A stretch of DNA of 64,000 nt from Nocardioides marmorisolisilvae (GCF_003725775.1 NZ_RJSG01000003.1:299307-363306); one strand, 5' to 3'; positions 1 to 11,064 are shown, counted from the stretch's first letter. Program-made: numbers and translations. Notes: generated by a model from the sequence alone, not told the origin.

Positions 1-1688
1 GCGACCTTGCCCAGCGACGTCCCCGCCTTCACCGAGACCTCGATCCTGAGGTACTTCCGAACCCCCGGGCTGATGCTCAGCTCCTGCTTGCCGTGGACGA
101 CCGCCGTGGTGATCGAGGTGCGCCCGCCCCGACCCAGGAGGTAGTTGACGGTGAAGCCGGCAGGGGCCGAGCCGCCCTTGATCACGAAGGTGTCGGGCTG
201 GGTGCCGTCGTTCTGGATCGCGACCAGGAACGTCGCTGTGCTCGAGCGGTGCACACCCAAGGTCACCGACTGGCCGGCTGCCGTGGTGTTGTAGACGTTG
301 TTGCCCTTGAGCGACCCCGAGCCCAGCTTCTCGATCTGCGCGTCAGCACGGTACGGGTTGATCCGGACCCGCTGCGCGGCCGCCTTGGACACCATGTCGG
401 CCTCGTTGTTGGCGATCACGAAGCTCTGCCGCGTCGTGCGCGAGCCGTCCGCCGAGACCCCGAAGCTGTTCGCCTGCAGGACCAGGTTGTTGTAGCCGGC
501 CCGGTCCACCTTGCCGGGGAAGTCGAACGTGAGCGCCCCGCGCGGCAGCAGGGAGTTCGGGTCGCTCGCGGTGTCGCTGTCCCGCACGAGGATCGAGTTC
601 GCGAGCTTGGTCGGCCCGGCGTACACGGCTTGCCCGGCGTACGTCGTGAAGCCGCCGAAGGTCCAACGGCGGTTGACCGCGACGTCGGTCTCGGCGTTCG
701 CGACGTAGTCGAACCCGTGCACCTGGTTCATGTAGTACGGCGAGATCAGGTGCGACTTCCCGTCGACACTTCTCCAGATGTCGATCACGTGCACCTGACG
801 ACCGCCGTCGACGATGACGTAGGTGCGGTCGAGGTCGACACCGACTCCGGTCATCTTCGGGCAGGTCGCGAGCACCGGCGGGTACGGCGCACCCTTGGGG
901 CAGGCAACGAGGGGGTCGTGCTCCTTGATCCGGGTGATGCCGGTGCTGCCATCGCGCCACACGGTCCAGGTCAGGCTCGGGTTCCCCGGGATGTTCGAGG
1001 CGAGATTGTGCGCCGAGTTCGGGCCGAACGCGTTGCGGCCGTCGACCCGGATCTGGCTCCGCGGCAGATCGGCGAAGGCACCCAGCGCGGCGCCGTAGGT
1101 GTCCCAGAAGTAGTCGCTCGACGAGCCTTCGGGATAGTTGAGCCGCGACTCCCAGTAACCGCCGTGAGTCGCCGACGACAGGTCGAACAGCGCGTGGGCG
1201 CCCTGGTAGGCGACCGAGTAGTCGTAGGTCCTGCCCACGTTCGGGCCGCTGGTCGTCTTGAAGTCCCGGCGGTACTCGGTCGTCACCCGCGGACCGATGT
1301 ACCCGGACAGACCCGAGCCCTTGGGCCAGCCGTACGGCACGGCCAGGAGCTGACAGGTCCCGTACGGAGTTCCGATGGACATCTGCGCCGAGAAGGTCCC
1401 GTCAGCCTGGACCGCGACGTGCGACGGTCCGCCCTGGTACCAGCTTGAGCCGACCTCGTAGCAGCGGATGTCGATGAAGTCACCGGTCGTCAGGTTGCTG
1501 GTCCCGGTCACGGTGACGTCCGGGACCGACCCGTTCTGCTGTGTCACGGTGTAGTGGGCACCGTCGAGCGGCGAGGTGATGTTCGTGGTCGGCACCACGG
1601 AGCTCGCCGGTGCCTGCAGGAGCACGACTCCTGTTCCGGCGAGGGCGAGCAGCAGGACAGGAACGATGCGGGCTCGGCTGAACGTCAT
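1..1688 (-). CDS. Secreted protein of unknown function (3' end beyond window)
   Basis: An open frame runs from an ATG at 1688 to the left edge with no stop, giving at least 562 codons. The start has a GGGAG ribosome site about 6 bases upstream. The N-terminus is a signal peptide: a basic start (MTFSRARI) followed by a Leu/Val/Ala-rich core and an alanine-rich cleavage region near residue 30. The mature part is rich in Thr, Ser, Gly, Tyr and Asp, with an early segment like a bacterial Ig or surface-binding domain (ITSPLDGAHYTV). No catalytic motif was recognised. The C-terminal part has an NxGTQPDTFVIKG segment typical of beta-sandwich surface proteins. The gene follows the MFS gene in the same direction with an 82-base gap. 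Function unknown; probably an extracellular or wall-associated protein. Confidence 0.8.
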   Translation of the reverse strand, partial: MTFSRARIVPVLLLALAGTGVVLLQAPASSVVPTTNITSPLDGAHYTVTQQNGSVPDVTVTGTSNLTTGDFIDIRCYEVGSSWYQGGPSHVAVQADGTFSAQMSIGTPYGTCQLLAVPYGWPKGSGLSGYIGPRVTTEYRRDFKTTSGPNVGRTYDYSVAYQGAHALFDLSSATHGGYWESRLNYPEGSSSDYFWDTYGAALGAFADLPRSQIRVDGRNAFGPNSAHNLASNIPGNPSLTWTVWRDGSTGITRIKEHDPLVACPKGAPYPPVLATCPKMTGVGVDLDRTYVIVDGGRQVHVIDIWRSVDGKSHLISPYYMNQVHGFDYVANAETDVAVNRRWTFGGFTTYAGQAVYAGPTKLANSILVRDSDTASDPNSLLPRGALTFDFPGKVDRAGYNNLVLQANSFGVSADGSRTTRQSFVIANNEADMVSKAAAQRVRINPYRADAQIEKLGSGSLKGNNVYNTTAAGQSVTLGVHRSSTATFLVAIQNDGTQPDTFVIKGGSAPAGFTVNYLLGRGGRTSITTAVVHGKQELSISPGVRKYLRIEVSVKAGTSLGKV

Positions 1689-1770
1689 GACGGACTCCCT
1701 CGAGAAGTGACCCAGATGGGCACACCATCGCCCCCGCCGAGCCCGTCCGGCAAGGGTTTCCGAGATCTGC

Positions 1771-3189
1771 CTAGGCGGATCTCCGCGCCGGGATGGCCAG
1801 GGCCAGGCCGAGAGCGGCCACGGACGCCGCCAGCGAGATCAGGATCGCGATCGTGAAGCCGTGGTTCGACGGAAGCACGTGCCCACCGAGGGTGATCGTC
1901 TGGTGCGCCAGCACCGTGCCGACGACTGCCGCGGAGAGTGACGTGCCGACCGAGCGCATCAGCGCGTTCAGGCCGTTGGCCGCAGCGGTCTCGGTGATCG
2001 GGACCGCGCCCATGATCAGCGCCGGCATGGCGGCGTACGCGATGCCGACCCCGACGCCCAGGAGCACCGAGACCACGCCGATCTGCCACCAGGCGTCACG
2101 CAGGAACAGCATGAACACGTAGGAGATCGCCAGCACCACGATGCCGGTGGCCAGCGAGGTGCGCGGGCCGCGGCGGGCCGAGATCTTCGCGCCGACGTCG
2201 GAGAACAGGTACATCATGAAACCGCTCGGAGCGAGCACGAGGCCGGCCTTGATCAGCGTCATGCCCTCGCCGTAGCCGGTCGCCTCGGGAGCCAGCAGCA
2301 GCTGGATCGGCATCAGCGACATCCCGTACATCGCGAAGCCGACCGCGACGGACGCGACGTTGGTGAACAGCACCTGCGGGCGGGCCGAGGTCTTGAGGTC
2401 GACCAGCGGCGCGGAGACCCTCGACTCCCAGAAGCCCCAGAGTGCGAAGACCACCAGCGAACCGACGAGCATGCCGATCGTGAGGTGGTGGCCCCAGCCC
2501 CAGTCGCCGCCCTTGCTGATCGCGAGCAGCAGCATCACCAGCGCCGAGCCGAGCCCGATGGCACCCAGGACGTCGAACCGGGCCGGCGTCCGGACCGGGG
2601 ACTCGGGAATGAGGGTGAGCACCGCGGCGAAGCAGGCCGCGCCCAGTGCTGCGGTGATCCAGAACAGTGCGTGCCAGTTGGCCTTCTCGACGATCAGCGC
2701 CGCAACCGGGAGCCCGATCGCACCACCGACGCCGAGGGTGGCACTCATCCGGGCGACGGCCGGACCGACCTTCTCGGCCGGCAGCTCGTCGCGCATGATG
2801 CTGATCCCGAGCGCGATCGCTCCCATCGAGACTCCCTGCAGGGCCCGTCCGACGATCATCGGGACCAGGCTGTCGGCCAGCGCGCAGAGGACCGAGCCGG
2901 CGACCAGGGACGACAGGCTGGCCAGCAGCATCAGCCGCTTGCCGAACATGTCACCCAGCCGGCCGGAGATCGGCATCATCACCGCGGCGGTGAGCAGAGT
3001 GGCGGTCACGGCCCACGAGGTGTTCGAGGCCTTCGCGTGCAGCAGCGAGGGAAGCAGCGGGATCAGCGGCACGATCATTGTCTGGGTCAGTGCGACCACG
3101 ATCCCGCAGAAGCAGCCGATGGCCACCACAACGCCGGGGTGCGCGACCTTGCGGGTCGTGTCGGCGTGGGGCACAGCGGTCTGCGTCAT
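1771..3189 (-). CDS. MFS multidrug efflux transporter, DHA2-like (14 TM)
   Basis: A 472-residue membrane protein with about 14 hydrophobic segments. It carries the MFS loop motif GRLGDMFGKRLM after TM2 and the antiporter-type motif near LGVGGAIGLPVAA, typical of drug:H+ antiporters of the DHA2 group. The substrate cannot be inferred. It is divergent from a MarR-type gene, and a double palindrome lies directly against its start codon, so substrate-induced efflux repressed by that MarR protein is the natural reading. The ATG at 3189 was chosen. In-frame ATGs at 3207 and 3225 also exist because the operator itself encodes them. None has a Shine-Dalgarno sequence, so the mRNA may be leaderless. 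Confidence 0.85.
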   Translation of the reverse strand: MTQTAVPHADTTRKVAHPGVVVAIGCFCGIVVALTQTMIVPLIPLLPSLLHAKASNTSWAVTATLLTAAVMMPISGRLGDMFGKRLMLLASLSSLVAGSVLCALADSLVPMIVGRALQGVSMGAIALGISIMRDELPAEKVGPAVARMSATLGVGGAIGLPVAALIVEKANWHALFWITAALGAACFAAVLTLIPESPVRTPARFDVLGAIGLGSALVMLLLAISKGGDWGWGHHLTIGMLVGSLVVFALWGFWESRVSAPLVDLKTSARPQVLFTNVASVAVGFAMYGMSLMPIQLLLAPEATGYGEGMTLIKAGLVLAPSGFMMYLFSDVGAKISARRGPRTSLATGIVVLAISYVFMLFLRDAWWQIGVVSVLLGVGVGIAYAAMPALIMGAVPITETAAANGLNALMRSVGTSLSAAVVGTVLAHQTITLGGHVLPSNHGFTIAILISLAASVAALGLALAIPARRSA

Positions 3190-3190
3190 G

Positions 3191-3225
3191 ATGTGTATCG
3201 TACACATGATGTGTACTATGCACAT
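3191..3225. promoter_or_regulatory. Tandem MarR-type operator between divergent MFS and marR genes
   Basis: Two 17-bp palindromes lie 18 bp apart. The first, 3191-3207, is ATGTGTA-TCG-TACACAT with perfect 7-bp arms. The second, 3209-3225, is ATGTGTA-CTA-TGCACAT with one arm mismatch. They fill the space between the MFS start (3189) and the marR ribosome site. The size and symmetry fit a dimeric winged-helix MarR regulator acting on both promoters. Confidence 0.8.
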
Positions 3226-3257
3226 ACCCGAGCCGAGCAATGAGAGGAGCACCACAC

Positions 3258-3716
3258 ATGCCGACCAGCACCACCGGCGTCGTCGAGCTCCTCGAGCAGG
3301 AGCTGACCCTGCTCTCGCGCCACCAGCTCAGCTCGGCGCACCACAACCCCGACCTGGTCCTGGACCGGTCGGCGTACCAGCTGCTCGGTCGTCTCGAGCT
3401 CGAGCCGCTCTCGCTGAAGCAGCTCGCCGAGCTGTTCCGGCTCGACGTCTCCACGGTCAACCGGCAGATCGCCTCGCTGCGCCGCAAGGGACTGGTCGAG
3501 CGGATCGCCGACCCAGCGGGGGGCGTCGCCCAGCTGCTGCGCCCGACGCGCAAGGGCCTGTCCCAGCTCCGGGCCGATCGCAGCACCCGGAACCGTCAGA
3601 TCGGTCAGGTCCTGGAGGACTGGCACCCCGACGAGATCGATCACCTGCACCAGGTGCTCGAGAAGTTCAACCTCTCCATCGAGTCCCTTGAAGGGCAGGC
3701 CTGGCCCCGTCCGTAG
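3258..3716 (+). CDS. MarR-family transcriptional regulator
   Basis: A 152-residue protein with the winged helix-turn-helix of MarR regulators: LSLKQLAELFRLDVSTVNRQIASLRRKGLVERIADPAGG covers the recognition helix and wing. The ATG at 3258 is preferred over an in-frame ATG at 3240 because GAGAGGAG sits 8 bases upstream of it. It is divergent from the MFS transporter and probably represses both genes through the 3191-3225 palindromes. The inducing ligand is unknown. The ordinary C-terminal dimerisation helices are present. Confidence 0.88.
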   Translation: MPTSTTGVVELLEQELTLLSRHQLSSAHHNPDLVLDRSAYQLLGRLELEPLSLKQLAELFRLDVSTVNRQIASLRRKGLVERIADPAGGVAQLLRPTRKGLSQLRADRSTRNRQIGQVLEDWHPDEIDHLHQVLEKFNLSIESLEGQAWPRP

Positions 3717-3811
3717 TCCGTACGTGCCATGTTCATCAGCCAAAAGAATGGTTTTGCTGGAACCAGCCATCTCGGGCGCGCAGGGCGCTCGGGCCTGTCC
3801 TGGGAGAGAGC

Positions 3812-4510
3812 ATGCGCTATCTGAAGACAACCCTCGCCGTTCTCGGCGCGGTGACCGTGCTGGTTCTAGCCGGCAACACTGTCGCCTTGGCGACTACCGG
3901 CCACTCGCTGCTGCTCGGCAAGAGCAACAGCGCGGACACCTACACCTCCATCACCCGGACGACGTCCGGGACGGTTCTCAGCCTGAAGTCGAAGTCATCG
4001 ACCAACGCGCCGTTGTCCGTCAACGGCACGGGCAAGGTCACGAACCTCAACGCGGACACGGTCGACGGCTACGACAGCAGCAGGATGCTCAACCGCACGC
4101 TGATGTTCACGAAGTCGATCGCCCTGGGGTCCGCGGGCACGTCGTTCGGGCTGACCACCACCACGATCCCGGAGGGCACGTACCTCGTGACCGGCAGCGG
4201 GTGGCTCTATGGCCCGACCAACTCGGGAGGCTTCGAGTGCCAGATTGTCGGCAACGGAAGCTCAACGGCGCGGTGGTCCTGGATTCCGGGCAACCCGGAC
4301 GGGTTCTACACACCCAACATGACCGGCGCCATCACCCTGACGGGCGACCAGACCGTGATGTTCGAGTGCCACGACGGGCCGTCGTTCGCCTGGAACTCCT
4401 ACTTCGGTGCTCCCATGCAGCTCACGCTGACCAAGGTCGCACAGCCGGTCACGGGAACGGCATCCCGGGTGGCGCCTGGATCCGCTCGACTCAGCCCGGC
4501 TCACCACTGA
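3812..4510 (+). CDS. Secreted protein with LNADTVDG-type motif
   Basis: 232 residues with a clear signal peptide (MRYLKTTLAVLGAVTVLVLAG, cleavage probably after ALA). The segment around residues 60-93 contains VNGTGKVTNLNADTVDGYDSSRM. This motif recurs in actinobacterial secreted proteins and resembles the linker and collar regions of phage-tail or trimeric surface proteins. The rest looks like a beta-rich domain with paired cysteines. No enzyme motif is visible. It stands alone between marR and the convergent DUF4393 gene. Function unknown. Confidence 0.75.
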   Translation: MRYLKTTLAVLGAVTVLVLAGNTVALATTGHSLLLGKSNSADTYTSITRTTSGTVLSLKSKSSTNAPLSVNGTGKVTNLNADTVDGYDSSRMLNRTLMFTKSIALGSAGTSFGLTTTTIPEGTYLVTGSGWLYGPTNSGGFECQIVGNGSSTARWSWIPGNPDGFYTPNMTGAITLTGDQTVMFECHDGPSFAWNSYFGAPMQLTLTKVAQPVTGTASRVAPGSARLSPAHH

Positions 4511-4552
4511 GCGCAACCGGCGGCCGTCGCTCGCGGAGCGGCGGCCGTCCGG

Positions 4553-5422
4553 TTACTGCTCGGCGTCGGGCAGCTCGTGCGTCGGTAGCTCGCCGAGGTG
4601 CTCCTCGTCGACCAGGCAGGTCTTGCAGAAGTCCACGCCGAACGGGGTGAGGTGGATCGAGCGACGGACCACCTTGGAAAAGCGCACCGAGTGCATGGCC
4701 GCGAGAACGTCGGGCTGGGCCTCGACGACCTGGTACTCCAGCGGGTCCTCGAGCTGCTCACGGGAGAACCAGATCAGCCCGAGCCGGAAGAGGTTGTTCA
4801 GGTAGGCGGGGACCTCGTCGAGGTAGCGGACGCCGGCGCGCGGGCCGATCATCGTCAGGCCCGCGGAGAGAAGGTTCGAGCTGACCATGCCGACCGGTCC
4901 GCCGGTGCGCACGTCGACCGACGGCTGCGGTCCCCCGCGCAGGAGCAGCAGCAGGATCCGCGCCTCGTCGGGGGCAACCTCGTCCAGGATGCGCCCGTAC
5001 GCCGGGTGCGCCTCGTCCTCGCTCCACACGTCGCGGGACTTCCGGAGCAGCTCCTCGCCGCGTTCGCGCAGGGACAGCTCGCGCTGCTTGCGCTCGGGCT
5101 CGTCCGAGCCGATGACCGAGGTCAGGCTGACGCTGGCCTCGAACAGCGCCACCGGGATCGGTACGCCGCTGGAGACCTTGGTGGCGACGTTCGAGATCGC
5201 CCGGGTTGCGTCGGCCAGGTCGTGCGCGACGCCGCGCACCAGCTCGCCGGCGGCGCTCGGGTCGGTCATCGCACGCGCCAGGTTGCGGGCCGAACGGGCG
5301 CTGGACCCGGCCACCCAGCTGGCCGAGCGCAGCCAGGCGGTGCCGGCGATCCGGGCCACCCCGGGAAGCGCTTCAGCCGCGCCCTCCCAGACTGCCGGCG
5401 TCCTGTCCTGCCGCTCACTCAT
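4553..5422 (-). CDS. DUF4393-like (Abi-alpha type) protein
   Basis: 289 residues. The C-terminal two thirds (about 130-280) resemble the DUF4393/Abi-alpha family: ...VSSNLLSAGLTMIGPRAGVRYLDEVPAYLNNLFRLGLI... followed by LTPFGVDFCKTCL. The N-terminal part is an alpha-helical segment resembling membrane-associated regions. The ATG at 5422 overlaps the stop of the upstream DUF445 gene by four bases (ATGA), so the two are translationally coupled. Some DUF4393 members are linked to abortive phage infection, but this copy sits with a membrane protein and a defence role is only a possibility. Confidence 0.7.
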   Translation of the reverse strand: MSERQDRTPAVWEGAAEALPGVARIAGTAWLRSASWVAGSSARSARNLARAMTDPSAAGELVRGVAHDLADATRAISNVATKVSSGVPIPVALFEASVSLTSVIGSDEPERKQRELSLRERGEELLRKSRDVWSEDEAHPAYGRILDEVAPDEARILLLLLRGGPQPSVDVRTGGPVGMVSSNLLSAGLTMIGPRAGVRYLDEVPAYLNNLFRLGLIWFSREQLEDPLEYQVVEAQPDVLAAMHSVRFSKVVRRSIHLTPFGVDFCKTCLVDEEHLGELPTHELPDAEQ

Positions 5423-6735
5423 TTGCCACCCACCCCGAAGAGAAGCAGGTGGATGACCCCACCCGCGAAGCCCATGATCGCGCCGTGGGCGTAGAGCATC
5501 CACTCGTCTTCCTTGATCGCCGAGCGCATCATGTCCACGAAGTCGCGCGGAGGCAGCTCCTTGGTGCGCGCCGATACGAGCGTGCGGATCTTGTCGGCCT
5601 GGCGCTTGCTGAACTCCGGGTCGCGGAACGGCGTGATGGTCCGGTCGACAGCCTCGTTCGCGACGGCGTCGCGGATGCTGTCGAACTTCTTGGTGCCGAT
5701 CGCGATCCGCACGGCGCCGCGCACGGGGCCGGCTGCCTGGTCGATCGCGGGTCGCATCGCGGTGGCCAGCATCTGCCGGGTGCGGTCGCCGCGGGGTCCG
5801 TCGAGCAGGAAGTCGCCGATGCGCTCGAGGGTGATCACATCGTCGGCGATGATCTGCGCGTAGACCTCGGCCGCCTCGTCCTGGCGCCGCAGGAACAACC
5901 CGTGGAAGCGGATCCCGAGGATCCGCTTGGGCTCCGGCGGCTCGAAGATCAGCCACATGCCGAGCGCGTTGGTGACCCAGCCGACGATGATGCCGAGGAT
6001 CGGCAGCAGCCACCACAGACCGAACCAGTGGTCGATCATCGCGACCGGGATGCCGAGGATGAACCCGAAGATGAACCCGAAGGCCACCATCAGGTTCAGC
6101 TCCTTCTGACCGAAGTCGCGGAAGATCCGGACCACCAGGGCCGGGTTCGCCTCGAAGTGGTCGATGACCATGATCTTCGGGTCGAGCAGCTGGTCGATGT
6201 GCACGCCGATCTCGCCGGTGATGCCGTGCACCACGGTCGGCATCTGCGCCTGCACGCGGGCGATGATCGCCTTGCGGGCGGGGACCGGGAGGTCGCGCCA
6301 CAGGTTCGGGTGCTCGCGCTCCATGATGTCCTCGATCATGCGCGGCATGTCGGGCTCGAAGACCTGGACGATGTGCTCGGCGATCTTGTCCGGCTCGAGC
6401 TGCTGGTAGAACTCACCGGGCGTGCCGAGCTTCGCGATGGCCTTGTCGACCGCGATGCTGCCCATCTTGGCCGCGCGGGCGGGGACGATGCCCTGCCAGC
6501 CGACGCCGCCCTGAAGGAAGCCGGGGACCTCCTGGAGCTTGCGCGGCAGGACCCGGGCGAGCTGCTTGAAGCCGGGGATCGTGACCCCGTGGAAGCGCAC
6601 CGGGGAGAACAGCATGATCAGGCCGGTCCAGTTGATCAGGAAGCCGATCACGCCGGTGAAGACCGGGATCGTCGCGATGTGGATCCACCCGTGCGCGCTC
6701 ACGTCCTGGAAGAACCAGTCGATCTCCAGCGGCAC
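5419..6735 (-). CDS. DUF445-family membrane protein
   Basis: About 438 residues. Hydrophobic segments occur at the N-terminus (FTGVIGFLINWTGLIMLF), in the middle (LMVAFGFIFGFILGIP and LWWLLPILGIIVGWVTNALGMWLIF) and at the C-terminus (AIMGFAGGVIHLLLFGVG). The paired GxxxNxxGxxMLF-like repeats at the two membrane hairpins are typical of DUF445 (YheB-like) proteins. The GTG at 6735 is chosen because GGGGAG lies 8 bases upstream; an in-frame ATG at 6753 has no ribosome site. It forms a two-gene unit with the downstream DUF4393 gene. Biochemical role unknown. Confidence 0.8.
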   Translation of the reverse strand: MPLEIDWFFQDVSAHGWIHIATIPVFTGVIGFLINWTGLIMLFSPVRFHGVTIPGFKQLARVLPRKLQEVPGFLQGGVGWQGIVPARAAKMGSIAVDKAIAKLGTPGEFYQQLEPDKIAEHIVQVFEPDMPRMIEDIMEREHPNLWRDLPVPARKAIIARVQAQMPTVVHGITGEIGVHIDQLLDPKIMVIDHFEANPALVVRIFRDFGQKELNLMVAFGFIFGFILGIPVAMIDHWFGLWWLLPILGIIVGWVTNALGMWLIFEPPEPKRILGIRFHGLFLRRQDEAAEVYAQIIADDVITLERIGDFLLDGPRGDRTRQMLATAMRPAIDQAAGPVRGAVRIAIGTKKFDSIRDAVANEAVDRTITPFRDPEFSKRQADKIRTLVSARTKELPPRDFVDMMRSAIKEDEWMLYAHGAIMGFAGGVIHLLLFGVGGK

Positions 6736-6865
6736 CGTCACGGCTCCCCACATTCGCTGTCCGGGCCCCCCGTTACGAGACCGACGCTGAGACTAACGGC
6801 TCACCAGCACCGGAGTCACTGAGAGAACAGCCACGGACACCCAGAACGGGACGAACCGGGATTGA

Positions 6866-7276
6866 TCACTCCCCGAACGGGTGCAAAGTGCCCCGCGGGC
6901 GCAGCGCCGGCAGGATCGGCCTGCGCTCGGCGAGCGCGGCCGCAGTCTGGTCGAGAGCCGCCTGCAGCGCGCGGGCCCGCTCGAGCAGCTCGGCGTTCCG
7001 GGCGCGCAGCGCGGCCACCTGGTTCTCCAGCTCGATGATCCGACGTACGCCTTCCAGGCCGATGCCGGCAGCGGTGAGCTCGGCGACCACGCGCAGCGCC
7101 TCGATGTCGTTCAGCGAGTAGCGCCGACCGCCACCGCCGGTGCGACCGGGCGAGACCAGGCCGGCCCGGTCGTACTGTCGGAGGGTCTGCGGGTGCAGGC
7201 CGGTGAGCTCAGCGGCGACGCTGATCACGTAGACCGGCGTGCTCGGGCCCGGAGTTCGCGGTTGGGATCGCGGCAT
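6866..7276 (-). CDS. hspR: HspR, MerR-family heat-shock repressor
   Basis: 136 residues. The MerR-type helix-turn-helix and wing are at about residues 16-70: SVAAELTGLHPQTLRQYDRAGLVSPGRTGGGGRRYSL. A coiled-coil dimerisation helix rich in Leu, Ala and Arg follows. HspR represses the dnaK operon by binding HAIR elements, with DnaK as co-repressor. It is the last gene of dnaK-grpE-dnaJ-hspR. Its ATG at 7276 overlaps the dnaJ stop (TGATG) and has GAAAGGAG 6 bases upstream; a GTG three bases earlier is too close to that site. A HAIR match lies upstream of dnaK. Confidence 0.95.
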   Translation of the reverse strand: MPRSQPRTPGPSTPVYVISVAAELTGLHPQTLRQYDRAGLVSPGRTGGGGRRYSLNDIEALRVVAELTAAGIGLEGVRRIIELENQVAALRARNAELLERARALQAALDQTAAALAERRPILPALRPRGTLHPFGE

Positions 7277-8454
7277 CACGAGCTCCTTTCACTGTGCTGG
7301 CCCGTCGAGCTGCGCTCGAACAGACCGGCCCGCGGGTCGGTGCCCGCCGTGGCCTTGCGGTACTCCAGCAACAGCTCCTTCGCCGCGTCGTCCAGCGTGC
7401 TCGGGACCTGCACCTCGACGGTAACCAGCAGGTCGCCCTTGCCGCCGCCCTTCGTCGGCGCGCCGCGGCCACGAACCCGGAGCACCCGCCCGTTCGGCGT
7501 ACCGGGGGCGATCCGCAGGGTGACAGGACCGTCGTGCAACGTCGGCACCTTGATCTCGGCGCCGAGGGCGGCCTCGTCGAAGGTCACCGGAGCGGTCAGC
7601 GTGAGGTGGTCACCCCTGCGCCCGAAGACGGAGTGCCCGGAAACGCGCACCGTGACGAAGAGGTCACCTGCCGGACCACCCGACTCGCCGGGAGCGCCCT
7701 TGCCCTTGAGCCGGATCTTCTGGCCGTCCTTCACCCCGGCCGGGATGCGGGCCTGGATGTTCCGGCTCGAGCGTCCACGACCGGAGCCGTGGCAGGTCGG
7801 GCAGGGCTCGTCGTAGACGACCTGGCTGCCGTGGCACTGCGGGCAGGTCTCGTTCATCGCGAACCCGCCGCCCATGTTGTTCACGACCATGCCGGCACCG
7901 CCGCAGGTCGGGCAGACGTGCGGCTTGGTGCCCGGCTTGCCGCCGGTGCCGCGGCAGGTCTCGCACGCCGACTCCGAGGAGAGCCGCAGCGAGATCGTGG
8001 TCCCGTCGACGGCGTCGGTGAAGCCGATCGTCGCCTCGGTCTCCAGGTCGGAACCGCGCACCGGACGTCGCCGCCCCGCCTGCGGGCCGGGAGCACCGCC
8101 CCCGAACAGACCGCCGAACAGGTCGGAGATGTCGAAGCCGGCACCTCCGGCGTTGCCGAAGTTGATGTTCTGGCCACCGAAGCCGCCACCGCCGGAGAAG
8201 CCACCGGGGAACCCGCCGGCGTAGAGCGAGCGCATCTCGTCGTACTCGCGGCGCTTGTCGCTGTCACCGACGACGTCGTAGGCCTCGGCGACCTGCTTGA
8301 AGCGGTCCTCGGCGGCGGAGTCACCCGGCTTGGAGTCGGGGTGGTTCTCCCGGGCGAGCTTGCGGTACGCCTTCTTGATCGCGCCGGCGTCAGCGTCCTT
8401 GTCGACGCCGAGGACCTTGTAGAAGTCCTTGTTGGCCCAGTCGGCCTGACTCAT
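7276..8454 (-). CDS. dnaJ: Molecular chaperone DnaJ
   Basis: 392 residues in full type I layout. A J domain (about 1-75) carries the HPD motif in ENHPDSKPG and is followed by a Gly/Phe-rich region (GGFPGGFSGGGGFGGQ). The zinc-binding domain has four CxxCxGxG-type repeats (CETCRGTG, CPTCGGAG, CPQCHGSQ, CPTCHGSG), the third slightly degenerate. Two substrate-binding beta domains complete it. DnaJ delivers unfolded proteins to DnaK and stimulates its ATPase. This is the copy normally co-transcribed with dnaK, grpE and hspR in actinobacteria. Confidence 0.97.
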   Translation of the reverse strand: MSQADWANKDFYKVLGVDKDADAGAIKKAYRKLARENHPDSKPGDSAAEDRFKQVAEAYDVVGDSDKRREYDEMRSLYAGGFPGGFSGGGGFGGQNINFGNAGGAGFDISDLFGGLFGGGAPGPQAGRRRPVRGSDLETEATIGFTDAVDGTTISLRLSSESACETCRGTGGKPGTKPHVCPTCGGAGMVVNNMGGGFAMNETCPQCHGSQVVYDEPCPTCHGSGRGRSSRNIQARIPAGVKDGQKIRLKGKGAPGESGGPAGDLFVTVRVSGHSVFGRRGDHLTLTAPVTFDEAALGAEIKVPTLHDGPVTLRIAPGTPNGRVLRVRGRGAPTKGGGKGDLLVTVEVQVPSTLDDAAKELLLEYRKATAGTDPRAGLFERSSTGQHSERSS

Positions 8455-8487
8455 CGGGATCCACCCCCTCTCCTGTTCGTGGTCGGC

Positions 8488-9077
8488 TCACTCGCCGTTC
8501 GTGGTGTCGGCTGCGCCGCCCTCGGCCGGGTCGACGACCAGGACCTGGGCCGCCCGTACGACGCGGTCGCCGATCTTGTAGCCGGCCTTGGCGATGTGCT
8601 TCGCGGTCGGCACCTGCACCTCGGCGTCGGTGCCGACGTGCGAGAGCGCCTCGTGCAGCGTCGGGTCGAACGCATCGCCCGGCTCACCGAAGCGGGTCAG
8701 ACCCAGGCCCTCGACGATCCGGCCGAGCTGCTCGGCGACTCCCTTGAACCCCCCCTCGAGCTCGCCCGCCTCGCGGGCACGGTCGATGTTGTCGAGCACG
8801 TCGAGCATCGGCGCCAGCACCGCGAAGATCGCGTTCTCGCGCACCAGGTCGCGGTCGCGCTCGACGCGACGCTTGTAGTTGAGGAACTCGGCCTGCAGCC
8901 GCTGCAGGTCGGCGGTCCGCTCGGCCGCCTCCTGCCGCGCCGCGGTCAGGGGGTCCGCCGCTGCGGACCCCCCTTCCACGTCGACCACGTCCTGCGGCTC
9001 CAGCGGGCCACCCTCCTCGAGGAGGTTGTCGATCCCACTGATGTCGTCAGGGATCTCCGGGAAGTTCTCCTCGGAGG

Positions 9078-9081
<4 letters not shown>
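8488..9081 (-). CDS. grpE: Nucleotide exchange factor GrpE
   Basis: 197 residues. It has an acidic N-terminus ([13 protein letters not shown]), a long coiled coil ([30 protein letters not shown] split over about residues 45-75) and the C-terminal beta wing ending in [19 protein letters not shown]. GrpE releases ADP from DnaK. The GTG start overlaps the dnaK stop as GTGA, so translation is coupled. A 33-base gap separates it from dnaJ. Confidence 0.96.
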
Positions 9082-10928
<1,847 letters not shown>

Positions 10929-11041
10929 GTTGTTCTACCTCCGTGGTGGGCCCGGGTTCTCCGGGCGGTTGTTTCCAAGTTCTGGTGCCGCTCTCGGCTG
11001 CAGCCGCCCATCGTGCTGCTGCTCGCCGAGTTTGACAAATA

Positions 11042-11064
11042 AGTTGAGTCGATTCAACTCAACT
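11042..11064 (-). promoter_or_regulatory. HAIR element (HspR operator) upstream of dnaK
   Basis: The palindrome AGTTGAGT-N7-ACTCAACT contains TTGAGT-N7-ACTCAA, agreeing in all 12 of those arm positions with the HAIR consensus CTTGAGT-N7-ACTCAAG. It lies 114 bases upstream of the dnaK ATG in an otherwise AT-rich patch. The TTGAGT half can also serve as a -35 box for the minus-strand promoter, so bound HspR would block RNA polymerase. Confidence 0.9.

Noticed and set aside
3189-3255. Longer N-terminus for the MFS transporter from 3255
   Set aside because: The added residues only translate the operator palindromes and the marR ribosome site, and no ribosome site precedes them.
11033-11041. TTGACA-like box on the plus strand before the marR gene
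   Set aside because: The next plus-strand gene is far away and the marR gene is on the minus strand; the AT-rich patch belongs to the dnaK promoter.
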